Shown here: positions 9,094 through 16,949 of the stretch, piece after piece
Position numbering within the stretch: the first letter of the stretch is position 1
Layout: every line of letters begins with the position of its first letter
Program-made: the position numbers and the translations under genes
NCBI GenBank assembly: GCA_965277595.1
Contig: CBDIDH010000002.1
Location: 3,100,001 to 3,164,000, forward strand
DNA from: CBDIDH01 sp965277595
GTDB taxonomy: Bacteria > Planctomycetota > Planctomycetia > Isosphaerales > Isosphaeraceae
Direction: 5' to 3'
DNA: 64,000 bases
Notes under the pieces: model-generated
Seen by the model: the letters and a program-made list of their open reading frames with translations, nothing else
Databases searched by the model: none
What the model was told of the DNA's origin: nothing

Positions 9094-10070
9094 CGTGAAC
9101 CCCTCGACGCCGTTTCGGGAGCGTTTGCCTGCTCGATCCTGACGATGGATTCAAGAAGGCCGGTCAGCATGCGTTCGCGGTCGACACCGGCGAGAGCGAG
9201 CGCGATCTGAGCATCAACGACGCCGTATTTGACGCCGATGTTGTGGCGAGCGCCTCGGGTTTCCAGAGCCAGGTATTTCTCGCGTCGGGCCAGTTCGTTC
9301 AGCGCGGTCGTGAGCGGAAACTGGCCGGAATCGCGGGCGGAGCGGTCAATCATCTCGCCCAGGAGGTCAAAGACAAGAGGCGTCAAGACGTGCATGCCGA
9401 AGAAGCAGAGATAATGCCCCGCGCGAAGGCCGGGGACCTGAAGCCGAAGCTCGGCGAGGGTTGGATTTGGCTTCTCGACGATCTCCTCGATCTGGTAAAC
9501 ATCGGGACGATCAGCGAGGCGCTTGCCCGTCAAGGTGCCGTAATGGTGGATCAAATGTTCACGGGTCGATTGCACGGCCGAGACCGCGCACCCCTCGGCG
9601 GTGGCGAGGTCGAGCAACTGGCGGGCGCATCGGCGGTCGTCGCGCGAGATATAAAGGTGATCGCCGAGGAGCAGGAGAAACGGCTCGCCCGCGACGAAAT
9701 CGCGGGCGCACCAGACGGCATGGCCGTAGCCGTCGGCCTGGGGCTGAACGGCGAACCGGAGGCGGTGTTCGAGGTCGACAAGGCGTCGAGCCTGTTCCTC
9801 GGCCCAGTCGACGCCGCGAAAGGACGACCGGAGATTCTCGGCGTACGACTGGAAGTGCCGGCGGTAGATAACCTCGTCGCCCGGGGCGCTCACGACGCAG
9901 ATTTCCTCGATCCCGCTCTCGATCGCCTCTTCGGCGATGATCTGGAGGACGGGCTTGGTGAGGCCGTCGCGGTCAACGAGCGGAAGCATGGCCTTTTGCA
10001 CGGTGTCGGAGGCGGGGTATTGCCTGGCTCCCCGGCCCGCCGCGGTGATCACCGCCTTGCTGATCTGCAC
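9090..10070 (-). CDS. GalU-like sugar-1-phosphate nucleotidyltransferase (326 aa)
   Basis: An NTP-transferase family enzyme (RfbA/GalU fold) that makes NDP-sugars from NTP and sugar-1-phosphate. The signature loop KAVITAAGRGARQYPASDT with MLPLVDRDGLTKPVLQ corresponds to the GalU pattern AAGxGTRxxP...K.MLPxVDxP; one usual Thr is Ala. LLLLGDHLY carries the metal-binding Asp, and EIVEKPNP is the sugar-binding block. GTG at 10070 is chosen because AAGGGGCG lies about 10 bases upstream and the conserved domain starts at once. Its stop overlaps the next start by ATGA, so it is translationally coupled to the kinase/pyrophosphorylase fusion, suggesting one NDP-sugar pathway with two different transferases. 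Confidence 0.82.
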   Translation of the reverse strand: MQISKAVITAAGRGARQYPASDTVQKAMLPLVDRDGLTKPVLQIIAEEAIESGIEEICVVSAPGDEVIYRRHFQSYAENLRSSFRGVDWAEEQARRLVDLEHRLRFAVQPQADGYGHAVWCARDFVAGEPFLLLLGDHLYISRDDRRCARQLLDLATAEGCAVSAVQSTREHLIHHYGTLTGKRLADRPDVYQIEEIVEKPNPTLAELRLQVPGLRAGHYLCFFGMHVLTPLVFDLLGEMIDRSARDSGQFPLTTALNELARREKYLALETRGARHNIGVKYGVVDAQIALALAGVDRERMLTGLLESIVRIEQANAPETASRGSR

Positions 10071-10493
10071 GTCGCAACGCCCCTTTTTTATCCAACGCGG
10101 GAGAATCGCAAACTTCTGATGACTGATGACCCATGACCGATGACCAATGCTTAATGACCGAGAACCGATGGACCGAGGAATTCCGTCTTCTTGGTCATCG
10201 GTCATTGGACATTGGTCATCAAAAAAACGGACCTTGCGATCATCCTCGCCTTCAGCGCCGGATCTTCGCGGCTGAATTCCGCGTGATTCGATCAGATCAG
10301 CGTAACGGGGTCGGATCGGGGCGACAAGCCCGGCAGTCGCCGGGGTTTCTTTGGCTCAACAGCGTGTTGATCAACAAAACGGGCGGCCCTGAGTCGTCGG
10401 TAAAGGCCGGGCTTTCTCTTGGCGGGGAAGGTCGACTATGATGGCTCGCGCGAGGGCCGGGACGTTTTCGGGTCGCTCGCGGGAGAAACCCTG
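10071..10493. repeat. Divergent intergenic region with long TGACCRA palindrome
   Basis: About 10118-10231 one arm carries tandem TGACCGA/TGACCAA/TGACCCA units, the centre is GGAATTCCG, and the other arm carries the reverse complements (CTTGGTCATCGGTCATTGGACATTGG). This is the best-developed member of the family between divergent genes. The remaining bases up to 10493 hold no recognisable gene; they contain the promoter region of the small membrane protein that follows. Confidence 0.7.
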
Positions 10494-10967
10494 ATGGGCC
10501 GGCGGCCGAGAAAGGTGACGTTCGTCCTGCTGGGTCTCCTGGCCTTGCTCGTCGCGGAAGTGGCGCTGGAATGGCTCAGGGGTCCGATGGCCGCCGTTCG
10601 CCTGGAAAACCTGGGGAGCGAGTCGGTCGAGTCGTTGGTCGTGAGCCTAGGAGGCAGCCGCGATGAGGTCGGGATGATTGAACCGGGAGGGTCGGCGAAC
10701 ATCATCGTGCATGGAAGCGGGGCGAAGACCTTGCGGTTGACCTTTCAACAGAAGGGGAATGCGATGTCGGGTTACTCGTATCCCGACTTCGACCCCGAGA
10801 TCCTTCAACGCGACGGCAGCCGACTGGTGCTCAGGATCTGGCCGAACGAGGTCGAGCGGTCGATGGACGAAGGCGTGCCGATGCATCCGATAACGAGGGC
10901 CTCACGCGATTTGCGCAACCGGGTCTTGAAATGGGTCGGGATTGAGACAGAGGATTTCGCGCCCTGA
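10494..10967 (+). CDS. Small membrane-anchored protein of unknown function (157 aa)
   Basis: The ATG at 10494 follows GGGAGAA by 6 bases. Residues 8-28 (VTFVLLGLLALLVAEVALEWL) form one transmembrane helix or uncleaved signal anchor, leaving about 125 residues outside the cytoplasm. That part has a beta-rich pattern (AVRLENLGSESVESLVVSLGG, GMIEPGGSANIIVHGSGAKTL) reminiscent of small Ig-like or gas-vesicle-unrelated planctomycete proteins, but no family was recognised. It lies 39 bases upstream of the PfkB kinase gene on the same strand and may be cotranscribed. Confidence 0.7.
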   Translation: MGRRPRKVTFVLLGLLALLVAEVALEWLRGPMAAVRLENLGSESVESLVVSLGGSRDEVGMIEPGGSANIIVHGSGAKTLRLTFQQKGNAMSGYSYPDFDPEILQRDGSRLVLRIWPNEVERSMDEGVPMHPITRASRDLRNRVLKWVGIETEDFAP

Positions 10968-11006
10968 TTTTGAAGCGTCTTTTTGTACTGTCCACGGAGT
11001 GAACAC

Positions 11007-11909
11007 ATGCCGCTGCTGGTTGTTGGTTCGGTGGCCCTGGATTCGGTCGAGACCCCGCACGGCGTCGTTGAGAACGCGCTCGGGGGTTCGGCCACCTTCT
11101 TCTCGTACGCGGCGAGTTTTTTCACGCCGGTCAGGCTGGTGGGCGTCGTCGGCGAGGATTTTCCGGCCGAGCATCGCGCCTTGCTCGAAGGTCGCAAGGT
11201 CGACACGTCGGGCCTGGTGATCGAGAAGGGGGGCAAGACCTTTCACTGGAAGGGCCGCTATCAAGGCGACATGAACACGGCCGAGACCCTGGAAGTTCAC
11301 CTGAATGTCCTCGGCACGTTCAACCCCGACCTCTCGCCTGTCTTCGCCGACACCCCGTTTGTCTTTCTGGCCAACGGCAGCCCGACGATGCAGCGCAGGG
11401 TTTTGTCGCAGACGAAGAACCGCAAGCTGGCCGTCGCCGATACCATGAACTTCTGGATCGAGACCCAGCGCGACGAGCTTTACGTCCTCCTTAAAGAGGT
11501 TGACGGCCTTGTTTTGAACGACGGCGAGGCCCGGATGCTGACCGAAGAAGTGAACCTGGTTCGCGCCGGCCACAAGATTCTGGAACTCGGGCCGAAGTTC
11601 GTGATCATCAAGAAAGGTGAGCACGGGTCGATGTTTTTGAGTGCCTCGGAGACGTTTGTGATGCCCGCCTTTCCGATCGCCGACGTGGTTGATCCCACCG
11701 GCGCGGGGGATAGCTTCGCGGGGGGGTTCATGGGCTATCTCGCCTCGACGGGCAAGGCGGATCTCGGCTCGATGAAGATGGCGATGGCGTGTGGATCGGT
11801 CGTCGCCAGCTTCAGCGTCGAGGATTTCAGCCTTCGCCGGTTCCAGCGGACGGAACGGAGCGAGATCGACACGCGTCTTGAGGCGTATCGGAAGATGATG
11901 GCCTTTTAA
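11007..11909 (+). CDS. PfkB/ribokinase-family sugar kinase (300 aa)
   Basis: PfkB-type carbohydrate or nucleoside kinase. The N-terminal block LVVGSVALDSVETPHG and the LGGSATFFSYAASFF segment match PfkB signature 1, and DVVDPTGAGDSFAGGFMGY near residue 230 is signature 2 with the catalytic Asp (GAGD). FVIIKKGEHG is the usual strand before it. Length is typical. ATG at 11007 has GGAG 9 bases upstream. Family members phosphorylate ribose, fructose, adenosine, 2-keto-3-deoxygluconate and others; the GH32 gene that faces it could supply fructose, but that link is inference only. Confidence 0.88.
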   Translation: MPLLVVGSVALDSVETPHGVVENALGGSATFFSYAASFFTPVRLVGVVGEDFPAEHRALLEGRKVDTSGLVIEKGGKTFHWKGRYQGDMNTAETLEVHLNVLGTFNPDLSPVFADTPFVFLANGSPTMQRRVLSQTKNRKLAVADTMNFWIETQRDELYVLLKEVDGLVLNDGEARMLTEEVNLVRAGHKILELGPKFVIIKKGEHGSMFLSASETFVMPAFPIADVVDPTGAGDSFAGGFMGYLASTGKADLGSMKMAMACGSVVASFSVEDFSLRRFQRTERSEIDTRLEAYRKMMAF

Positions 11910-11925
11910 CGGTTCTCATCAAAAC

Positions 11926-11998
11926 AATGACCGATGACCGAGGACCAATGACCGAGGAATTCCAAACATCGGTTATCGGTCATCGGTCATCGGTCATT
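11926..11998. repeat. TGACCRA palindrome between convergent genes
   Basis: Left arm: TGACCGA TGACCGA GGACCAA TGACCGA; centre GGAATTCC; right arm: TCGGTTA TCGGTCA TCGGTCA TCGGTCA. The right arm supplies the TGA stop codon of the GH32 gene on the minus strand (11994-11996). The position between the 3' ends of two convergent genes suggests a terminator-like role. Confidence 0.85.
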
Positions 11999-14165
11999 TC
12001 GTTTCGGTCTTCAAATCGGGCCAGGCGGAATGAAGCTCGTTGACGATCAGGGACGAGAAGCGGGCGGCGCCGCGCGAGGTGGAAAGGGTAAGAGCGTGGT
12101 TCGACTCGTCGGGATGGATCGCGCACGAGAGGGCGACGCGGCCCTGGTTGCCAAAGATCTCGATCGACCCGCGATCAACGAATATGTGAAGCTGAATGGC
12201 TCCATTCACGCGGCGGAGCGGCGCGGAGTGACCGGCGCACGAGAGGGTTTCGCGGCTCGCGTCGTATTCCATCGGCACGCCGCGAACGTTCAGCGAGACC
12301 TTGCCATCATCGGGAACATCCGCCGAGGCGCGGATCTCGTAAAGGTCGCTCTTGAACTCGCCCAGCGGGTTTGATTCCGGGGCGCTCTTGAGGTCGTTCC
12401 AGGAATGACAGGGCCCGCGGAGCGTGGTTAGCTCGGCGACAGGCGCGGCAAGCATGCGGATGCCGTCCGGCGTTTCTTCGAGCCGGAGCGCGACAGGGAT
12501 GGTCATCTGCTGATTAAACGGCATGCGCGGAAAGGTCACGTCGCGGCCCCAGCCAATCTGAATCCGGCGGCCGTCGGGGACGTTCGTGAACGTCTGCGAG
12601 GCGTAGAAATTGCCGTACCAGATCCGCTTCTTGGTGGCCAGCAAGGGGGTGAACGCCTGGCCGTCAAACTGGCCGATGAGGTACTCGCCATCAGCCGCGA
12701 GCAGGACCCAGAACGGCCGCGCGGGATCGTCGTTCACATTCAAGGGGAAGAATTCAGGACACTCATAAAACCCCTTGATTCGACTGGTCGGGGTCCACGT
12801 TTTCAGGTCGGTCGACGTGTGAAAGGCGATCGCCTGCGTGCCGCCGGTCTCGTCATAAACCGCCATCACCCAGCGCTGCGAGGGTTCAAACCAGCGCAGC
12901 CGAGGATCGCGCCCCGCGTGTTTCACAACAGGGTTGCCCTCGTACTCGGTCCAGGTCCGGCCGCGATCGTTGCTATAGGCGATGCACTCGCCCCGCCCCG
13001 TGCTTGTATAAGCGAGAACCATTGCCGCCTTGTTGTTCAGGCCGAATCCCGACGTGTTTGATCGATCAACCACCGCGCTTCCGGAAAAGCACCAGTCGCC
13101 ATAGGTTCGCGGCGTGAGGGCCTCGCCCAGCTCGTTCCAGTGGACGAGGTCGGGGCTGACGGCGTGGCCCCAGTGCATGTTGCCCCAGTCCCAGCCGTAG
13201 GGGTTGTGCTGATAGAAGAGATGATATTCGCCATCGTGATAAACAAGGCCGTTGGGATCGTTGAGCCAGCCGCGCCGGGAGGTGAAATGGAATTGCGGGC
13301 GGATCGCCTCGTGATACATTTCCTTCGCGCCGGGAACCTCCTTGGACTGGACAACCTCCGCGAGGCCGCCCGATCCAGTCGGCAAGGTCGATTCGACGCG
13401 GAGGTGATCGCCCTGGAAAGGTTTCAGGTCGCAAAAGACCCGGAAATCCGCGGCGCCTTCCTCGGCGAGCTTGATGTCGAACTCGCGGACGATCGCCGCG
13501 TCCTTCATGATGCGGACGCGACGGACCGGGGCCTTGTTGTTCACGGGGAGGTCAAGATATGGTGAATCGATCACAAGAGACTTCACCGCCGGTTCACTGC
13601 CGCGTTTGCGGTCGCTCTGGACGAACTGGTCGACGTTGATGTGTCCCCAGCTTCCCCCTTTCTGATCGACAACGCGGATGACCGCGGATTTTCCGGCGAA
13701 TTCGGAGACGTTCCACGAAGTCCAGTCGAGCCGTTCCGAACCGCCGGGCTTGACGTTCGGTCCCGTCGCCGACCGGACGATCTTGCCATCGATAAGAAGG
13801 TCGACGCAGGTTTCACCCGCGTATCCGCCGCCGCCGATGAGGAAGTTGAGATAAGGCCGGTCGATCGTGATCGAGGGCGAGGTGAGCGTTCCTCGGGAAT
13901 CATCGCCGCCGAGGAAGGAGTTAACGAGTCCACGCCCTTCAAATCCGTCGACGCTCATCTGACCGGGCAAGGTGCCCCGCGCGGGGCCTTTGCCAAAGGC
14001 GTCGCCGGTCGTGGTCCAGCCGTGATAGTCATCGCCTTCAAAGTCGGCAACGACCACGTCGGGCCGAGGTTCGTCGGCGAGGCTCGTCCAGGTTGTTGAC
14101 GACACGGCGATTGCAAGGCAAGAACCGCCCATCCAGGCAAGGCGACGCCAACGCGACGGGCTCAT
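11994..14165 (-). CDS. Secreted GH32 fructan hydrolase (levanase/inulinase-like, 723 aa)
   Basis: Glycoside hydrolase family 32 enzymes release fructose from levan, inulin or sucrose. An N-terminal signal peptide (residues 1-30, cut before DEPRPD) precedes a roughly 250-residue lectin-like beta-sandwich module (DFEGDDYHGWTTTGDAFG). The catalytic five-blade propeller starts near 290 with WLNDPNG (nucleophile Asp303), followed by MHWGHAVS, the transition-state motif RDP (419-421), and the acid/base Glu468 in YECPEFF. All three catalytic carboxylates are present. The C-terminal beta-sandwich ends with HIFVDRGSIEIFGNQGR. It acts outside the cytoplasm. The stop codon lies inside an intergenic heptamer repeat. 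Confidence 0.92.
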   Translation of the reverse strand: MSPSRWRRLAWMGGSCLAIAVSSTTWTSLADEPRPDVVVADFEGDDYHGWTTTGDAFGKGPARGTLPGQMSVDGFEGRGLVNSFLGGDDSRGTLTSPSITIDRPYLNFLIGGGGYAGETCVDLLIDGKIVRSATGPNVKPGGSERLDWTSWNVSEFAGKSAVIRVVDQKGGSWGHINVDQFVQSDRKRGSEPAVKSLVIDSPYLDLPVNNKAPVRRVRIMKDAAIVREFDIKLAEEGAADFRVFCDLKPFQGDHLRVESTLPTGSGGLAEVVQSKEVPGAKEMYHEAIRPQFHFTSRRGWLNDPNGLVYHDGEYHLFYQHNPYGWDWGNMHWGHAVSPDLVHWNELGEALTPRTYGDWCFSGSAVVDRSNTSGFGLNNKAAMVLAYTSTGRGECIAYSNDRGRTWTEYEGNPVVKHAGRDPRLRWFEPSQRWVMAVYDETGGTQAIAFHTSTDLKTWTPTSRIKGFYECPEFFPLNVNDDPARPFWVLLAADGEYLIGQFDGQAFTPLLATKKRIWYGNFYASQTFTNVPDGRRIQIGWGRDVTFPRMPFNQQMTIPVALRLEETPDGIRMLAAPVAELTTLRGPCHSWNDLKSAPESNPLGEFKSDLYEIRASADVPDDGKVSLNVRGVPMEYDASRETLSCAGHSAPLRRVNGAIQLHIFVDRGSIEIFGNQGRVALSCAIHPDESNHALTLSTSRGAARFSSLIVNELHSAWPDLKTETK

Positions 14166-14248
14166 GATGCAGCCTCGATGCTCGTGAATTGTCTTTTGGG
14201 AAGAAGGATAAGTCGCATGGTACGGTCCGCGCGACGTCCTGGCAAGGC

Positions 14249-15709
14249 TCAGAGCAAGGGACTGAGCAGCCTCGCCGCGTTTTCGGCGAAGCGGCGGAGG
14301 GGGGGACGGGTACGCCAGGCGGAGAGATCCATAGGGATCGACCGATCGATGTAGGATTGTTGGACGGCGCGGAGGGCGTGGGTGAAGGGAGTGTCGTAAA
14401 TGGCGAGGGTGATCTCAAAATTGAGGACAAGGCTGCGCGGGTCGAGGTTCAAGGAGCCAAAGAGGCTGAGGGAACCATCAACGGTGACCGACTTCGTGTG
14501 CAGGAGGCCGTCGCCAAACTCGACGATCCGAACGCCGGCTTCGAGAAGCTCGCCTTTGTGTGGCTGGCTGGCGAGCCGGGCGAGTCGCGAGTCAACCCGG
14601 CGAGGAACGACGAGCGTGACTTTCACGCCGCGCCAGGCGGCCGACGAGAGCGCGGCGACAAGACTTTCCTCGGGGACGAAATAGGGAGTCGTCAGGATCA
14701 GTTCCTGTCGAGCGGCGTAAATCGTCGTCAAGAGGACTGACTGGATTGACTCTTCACTCGCCACGGGACCCGAAGGGGCGACCTGGATCACGGCCGAACC
14801 GGCGGCGGGGCGAGCGTGGGCGTCGCCTTTATCGGCGAGCGAATGAACCCCCGCGCCGGTCTCAAGTTCCCAGTCTTCGAGGAAGGTGATCGCCAGCGCC
14901 TCGACGACCGGCCCCTGAAGGCGAACCATCGCGTCAACCCAGGGGCCGACGTCAGAACCACGCTTAAAAAACCGAGGATCGACGAGATTCATGCTGCCTG
15001 TATAGGCAGTTTCGCCGTCAATGACGACGATCTTGCGGTGAAGTCTGAGGTCAAACCGGACAAAGAGCATTCGCACCAGATTGACCGGCATCGCCGCAAC
15101 GACCGAGACGCCCGATGCTCGGAGTTTCTCGGCGATTTCGCCATGAATAAAGGCGTGAGAGCCGACGAAATCGACGAGAAGGCGGCAGGTCACGCCGCGC
15201 TTCGCGGCGCGCATGAGGGCCTCGGCGACGTCATCGGCCCGGCCGCCGTCGGACCAGATGTAGAATTCAAGGTGACAGGTTCGCCGCGCGGCGTCGATGT
15301 CGCCAATCAAGGCGAGAAAAACGGCCTCGGCGTGGTCGAGCATGGTCCAGGCGTTGCCGGGCAGGGCGGGAATGCCCCCGGCGGCCTCGGTCAACCGGGC
15401 GAGGGGCTCGTCGGCGATGTCGAGCGTCGACCAGTCGACATGCGACCGCGATCGAAGCCCCTTGACCCAGTCTTGATAGGGACCGTGAATCCTCGCGGCG
15501 CGTTCGGCCCGGCGCTTGCCCAGGCGCATCTCGCCGATCAAGAGGTAAATCATGGCCCCGGCGAAGGGGAAAATCAGGATGATCGTCAGCCAGGCGAGCG
15601 AGACGCCGACCGGCCTGCGCCGCATGATCACGCGGACCGAGAATCCGACGCGGATCAAGAGATCGACGAGAATGACGCCCACGGCGGCCCAGCCTGGAAG
15701 ATCGATCAC
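14249..15709 (-). CDS. cls: Cardiolipin synthase (phospholipase D family, 486 aa)
   Basis: Membrane enzyme of the ClsA type that condenses two phosphatidylglycerols, or a related phosphatidyltransferase. Two N-terminal transmembrane helices (about 8-28 and 38-58) precede two PLD phosphodiesterase motifs: HxKx4D at His224/Lys226/Asp231 (HRKIVVIDGETAYTGSMN) and His404/Lys406/Asp411 (HTKSVTVDGSLSLFGSLN). The length of 486 residues is standard. GTG at 15709 is the only upstream start that keeps the first helix. It is transcribed alone; an IS element has inserted 67 bases upstream and may have changed its promoter. Confidence 0.9.
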   Translation of the reverse strand: MIDLPGWAAVGVILVDLLIRVGFSVRVIMRRRPVGVSLAWLTIILIFPFAGAMIYLLIGEMRLGKRRAERAARIHGPYQDWVKGLRSRSHVDWSTLDIADEPLARLTEAAGGIPALPGNAWTMLDHAEAVFLALIGDIDAARRTCHLEFYIWSDGGRADDVAEALMRAAKRGVTCRLLVDFVGSHAFIHGEIAEKLRASGVSVVAAMPVNLVRMLFVRFDLRLHRKIVVIDGETAYTGSMNLVDPRFFKRGSDVGPWVDAMVRLQGPVVEALAITFLEDWELETGAGVHSLADKGDAHARPAAGSAVIQVAPSGPVASEESIQSVLLTTIYAARQELILTTPYFVPEESLVAALSSAAWRGVKVTLVVPRRVDSRLARLASQPHKGELLEAGVRIVEFGDGLLHTKSVTVDGSLSLFGSLNLDPRSLVLNFEITLAIYDTPFTHALRAVQQSYIDRSIPMDLSAWRTRPPLRRFAENAARLLSPLL

Positions 15710-15776
15710 GGCCTTGAAGTCCTCGAAAGGGTTCGGTTGGACCGGGCGATTGTCGGCGGGGAGGGCGCGGGATGCT

Positions 15777-16728
15777 AGGCTCTGTCAGAAAACGCCTATT
15801 GGCAAGTCAGACGCAGAGATCGCTCGATGAATGCCATCTTGATCATACCACCGAAGTTCTTGGCCGTCTTCTCGAACCGTGAGAACACCCGCCGGCACTC
15901 CTTGAGCCAGCCGATCAGGTTCTCCACGATGCTCCGTCGGCGGTAGACGTCCTTGTCGAACTCCACCGGCCGGGCCGAGCGATCCTCGTTCGCCTTCGGC
16001 GGGATCACCGGCTTGATGCCCAACCCGTTCAGGTACTCGTCGATCCAGTCCGCCCGGTATCCCTTGTCGCCGGCCAGGCCACCTGCCAGGCCACCGGGAC
16101 GCCCTCCCCATCGGTGAGCCGCTCATCGGCCCCCACCACCAGCGGCACGAAGGCCGTCGTCTCGTGCGCCTGCCCCGGCGTCAGGTGGAAGTGCGGCGGA
16201 TGGCCGTGGCCGTCGCAGAGCAGGTTGATCTTGGTGGAAAGGCCGCCTCGGGATCGGCCCAAGGCGTGGTCCTCGGGTTCCTCGGGGTCCCCTTTTTTCC
16301 GCCCCCGGCGGCACACCGGGCGGCTCGGACGACGGTCCCGTCGATGCACCAGAGCTGGTCGTCGATCACCCCGGCCTCGACATGCGCCGACCGGAGCCGC
16401 GAGAGGACCTGATCGAGGGTCCCGTCGCCATTCCACTTGTCGAAGAGGTCCCAGGCGGTGCCCCAGGGCCCGTACTCCTCGGGCAGGTCGCGCCAGGGGG
16501 CGCCGGTCCTGAGGATCCAGAGGATGGCGTCGGCGATCTGACGACGACACCGCGGCGGCCGCCCAGTGGTCGCGGGTGCCGGGAAAAGATCCTTGATGAG
16601 ATCCCAATCGTCGTCGGTGAGTTGATGCCGCGGCATGGTAGCCTCCTCCGAACCACTGGCGACCCTTGGCCCATAACTCCTTAGGTCGATACAGTCTCAA
16701 AGGAAATGCCACTTTTCCGACAGAGCCT
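15777..16728 (-). mobile_element. IS5-family insertion sequence (about 950 bp)
   Basis: Terminal inverted repeats AGGCTCTGTCAGAAAA (15777-15792) and, inverted, AGGCTCTGTCGGAAAA (complement of 16713-16728) match at 15 of 16 positions. If the tips are read as GGCTCTG, TA flanks both ends, which fits the short target duplications of the IS427-like group. The single transposase gene fills the element. It is inserted just upstream of the cardiolipin synthase gene. Confidence 0.88.
15796..16636 (-). pseudogene. IS5-family DDE transposase, split over three frames
   Basis: Reading starts at ATG 16636 (GGAGGAGG just upstream) with the DUF4096-like N-terminus LTDDDWDLIKDLFPAP. At 16292-16298 the minus strand reads A AAA AAG in phase, a classic -1 slippery heptamer; the next frame continues as LSTKINLLCDGHGHPPHF with LTPGQAHE. 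A second shift near 16073-16095, beside an imperfect duplication of GCCAGGCCACC, is needed to reach the last frame (GDKGYRADWIDEYL, then VENLIGWLKECRRVFSRFEKTAKNF) ending at 15796. The first shift looks programmed; the second has no slippery site and probably inactivates this copy. Confidence 0.8.
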
Positions 16729-16740
16729 AGACCTCATCGG

Positions 16741-16945
16741 ATGCGGGCGGAAGGATTGCGAAGTTTGTGATGTGAAGGACCAATAGGGTTTTTGCGTATT
16801 AGGGACTGTTTTTGACGTAAGGTCAAGGGACACAAGGACACAAGGACAAAGGGCGGATCTTTCCTTTTGTCCTATTTTCCTTCTGCCCTTTGACCTTACG
16901 GCTATTCCGCAACAACCCTAATGACCAATGATCGATGACCTAAGG
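16741..16945. repeat. Intergenic region with nested inverted repeats
   Basis: No gene here. ATTAGGG (16798-16804) pairs with CCCTAAT (16916-16922), and inside it CGTAAGGTCAAGGG (16816-16829) pairs with CCCTTTGACCTTACG (16886-16900) with one bulge. The loop holds GGACACAA/GGACAAA units like the tandem array at 1471, and the right flank has TGACCAATGATCGATGACC. It is the rightmost member of the heptamer-repeat family. Confidence 0.65.
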
Positions 16946-16949
16946 GACC

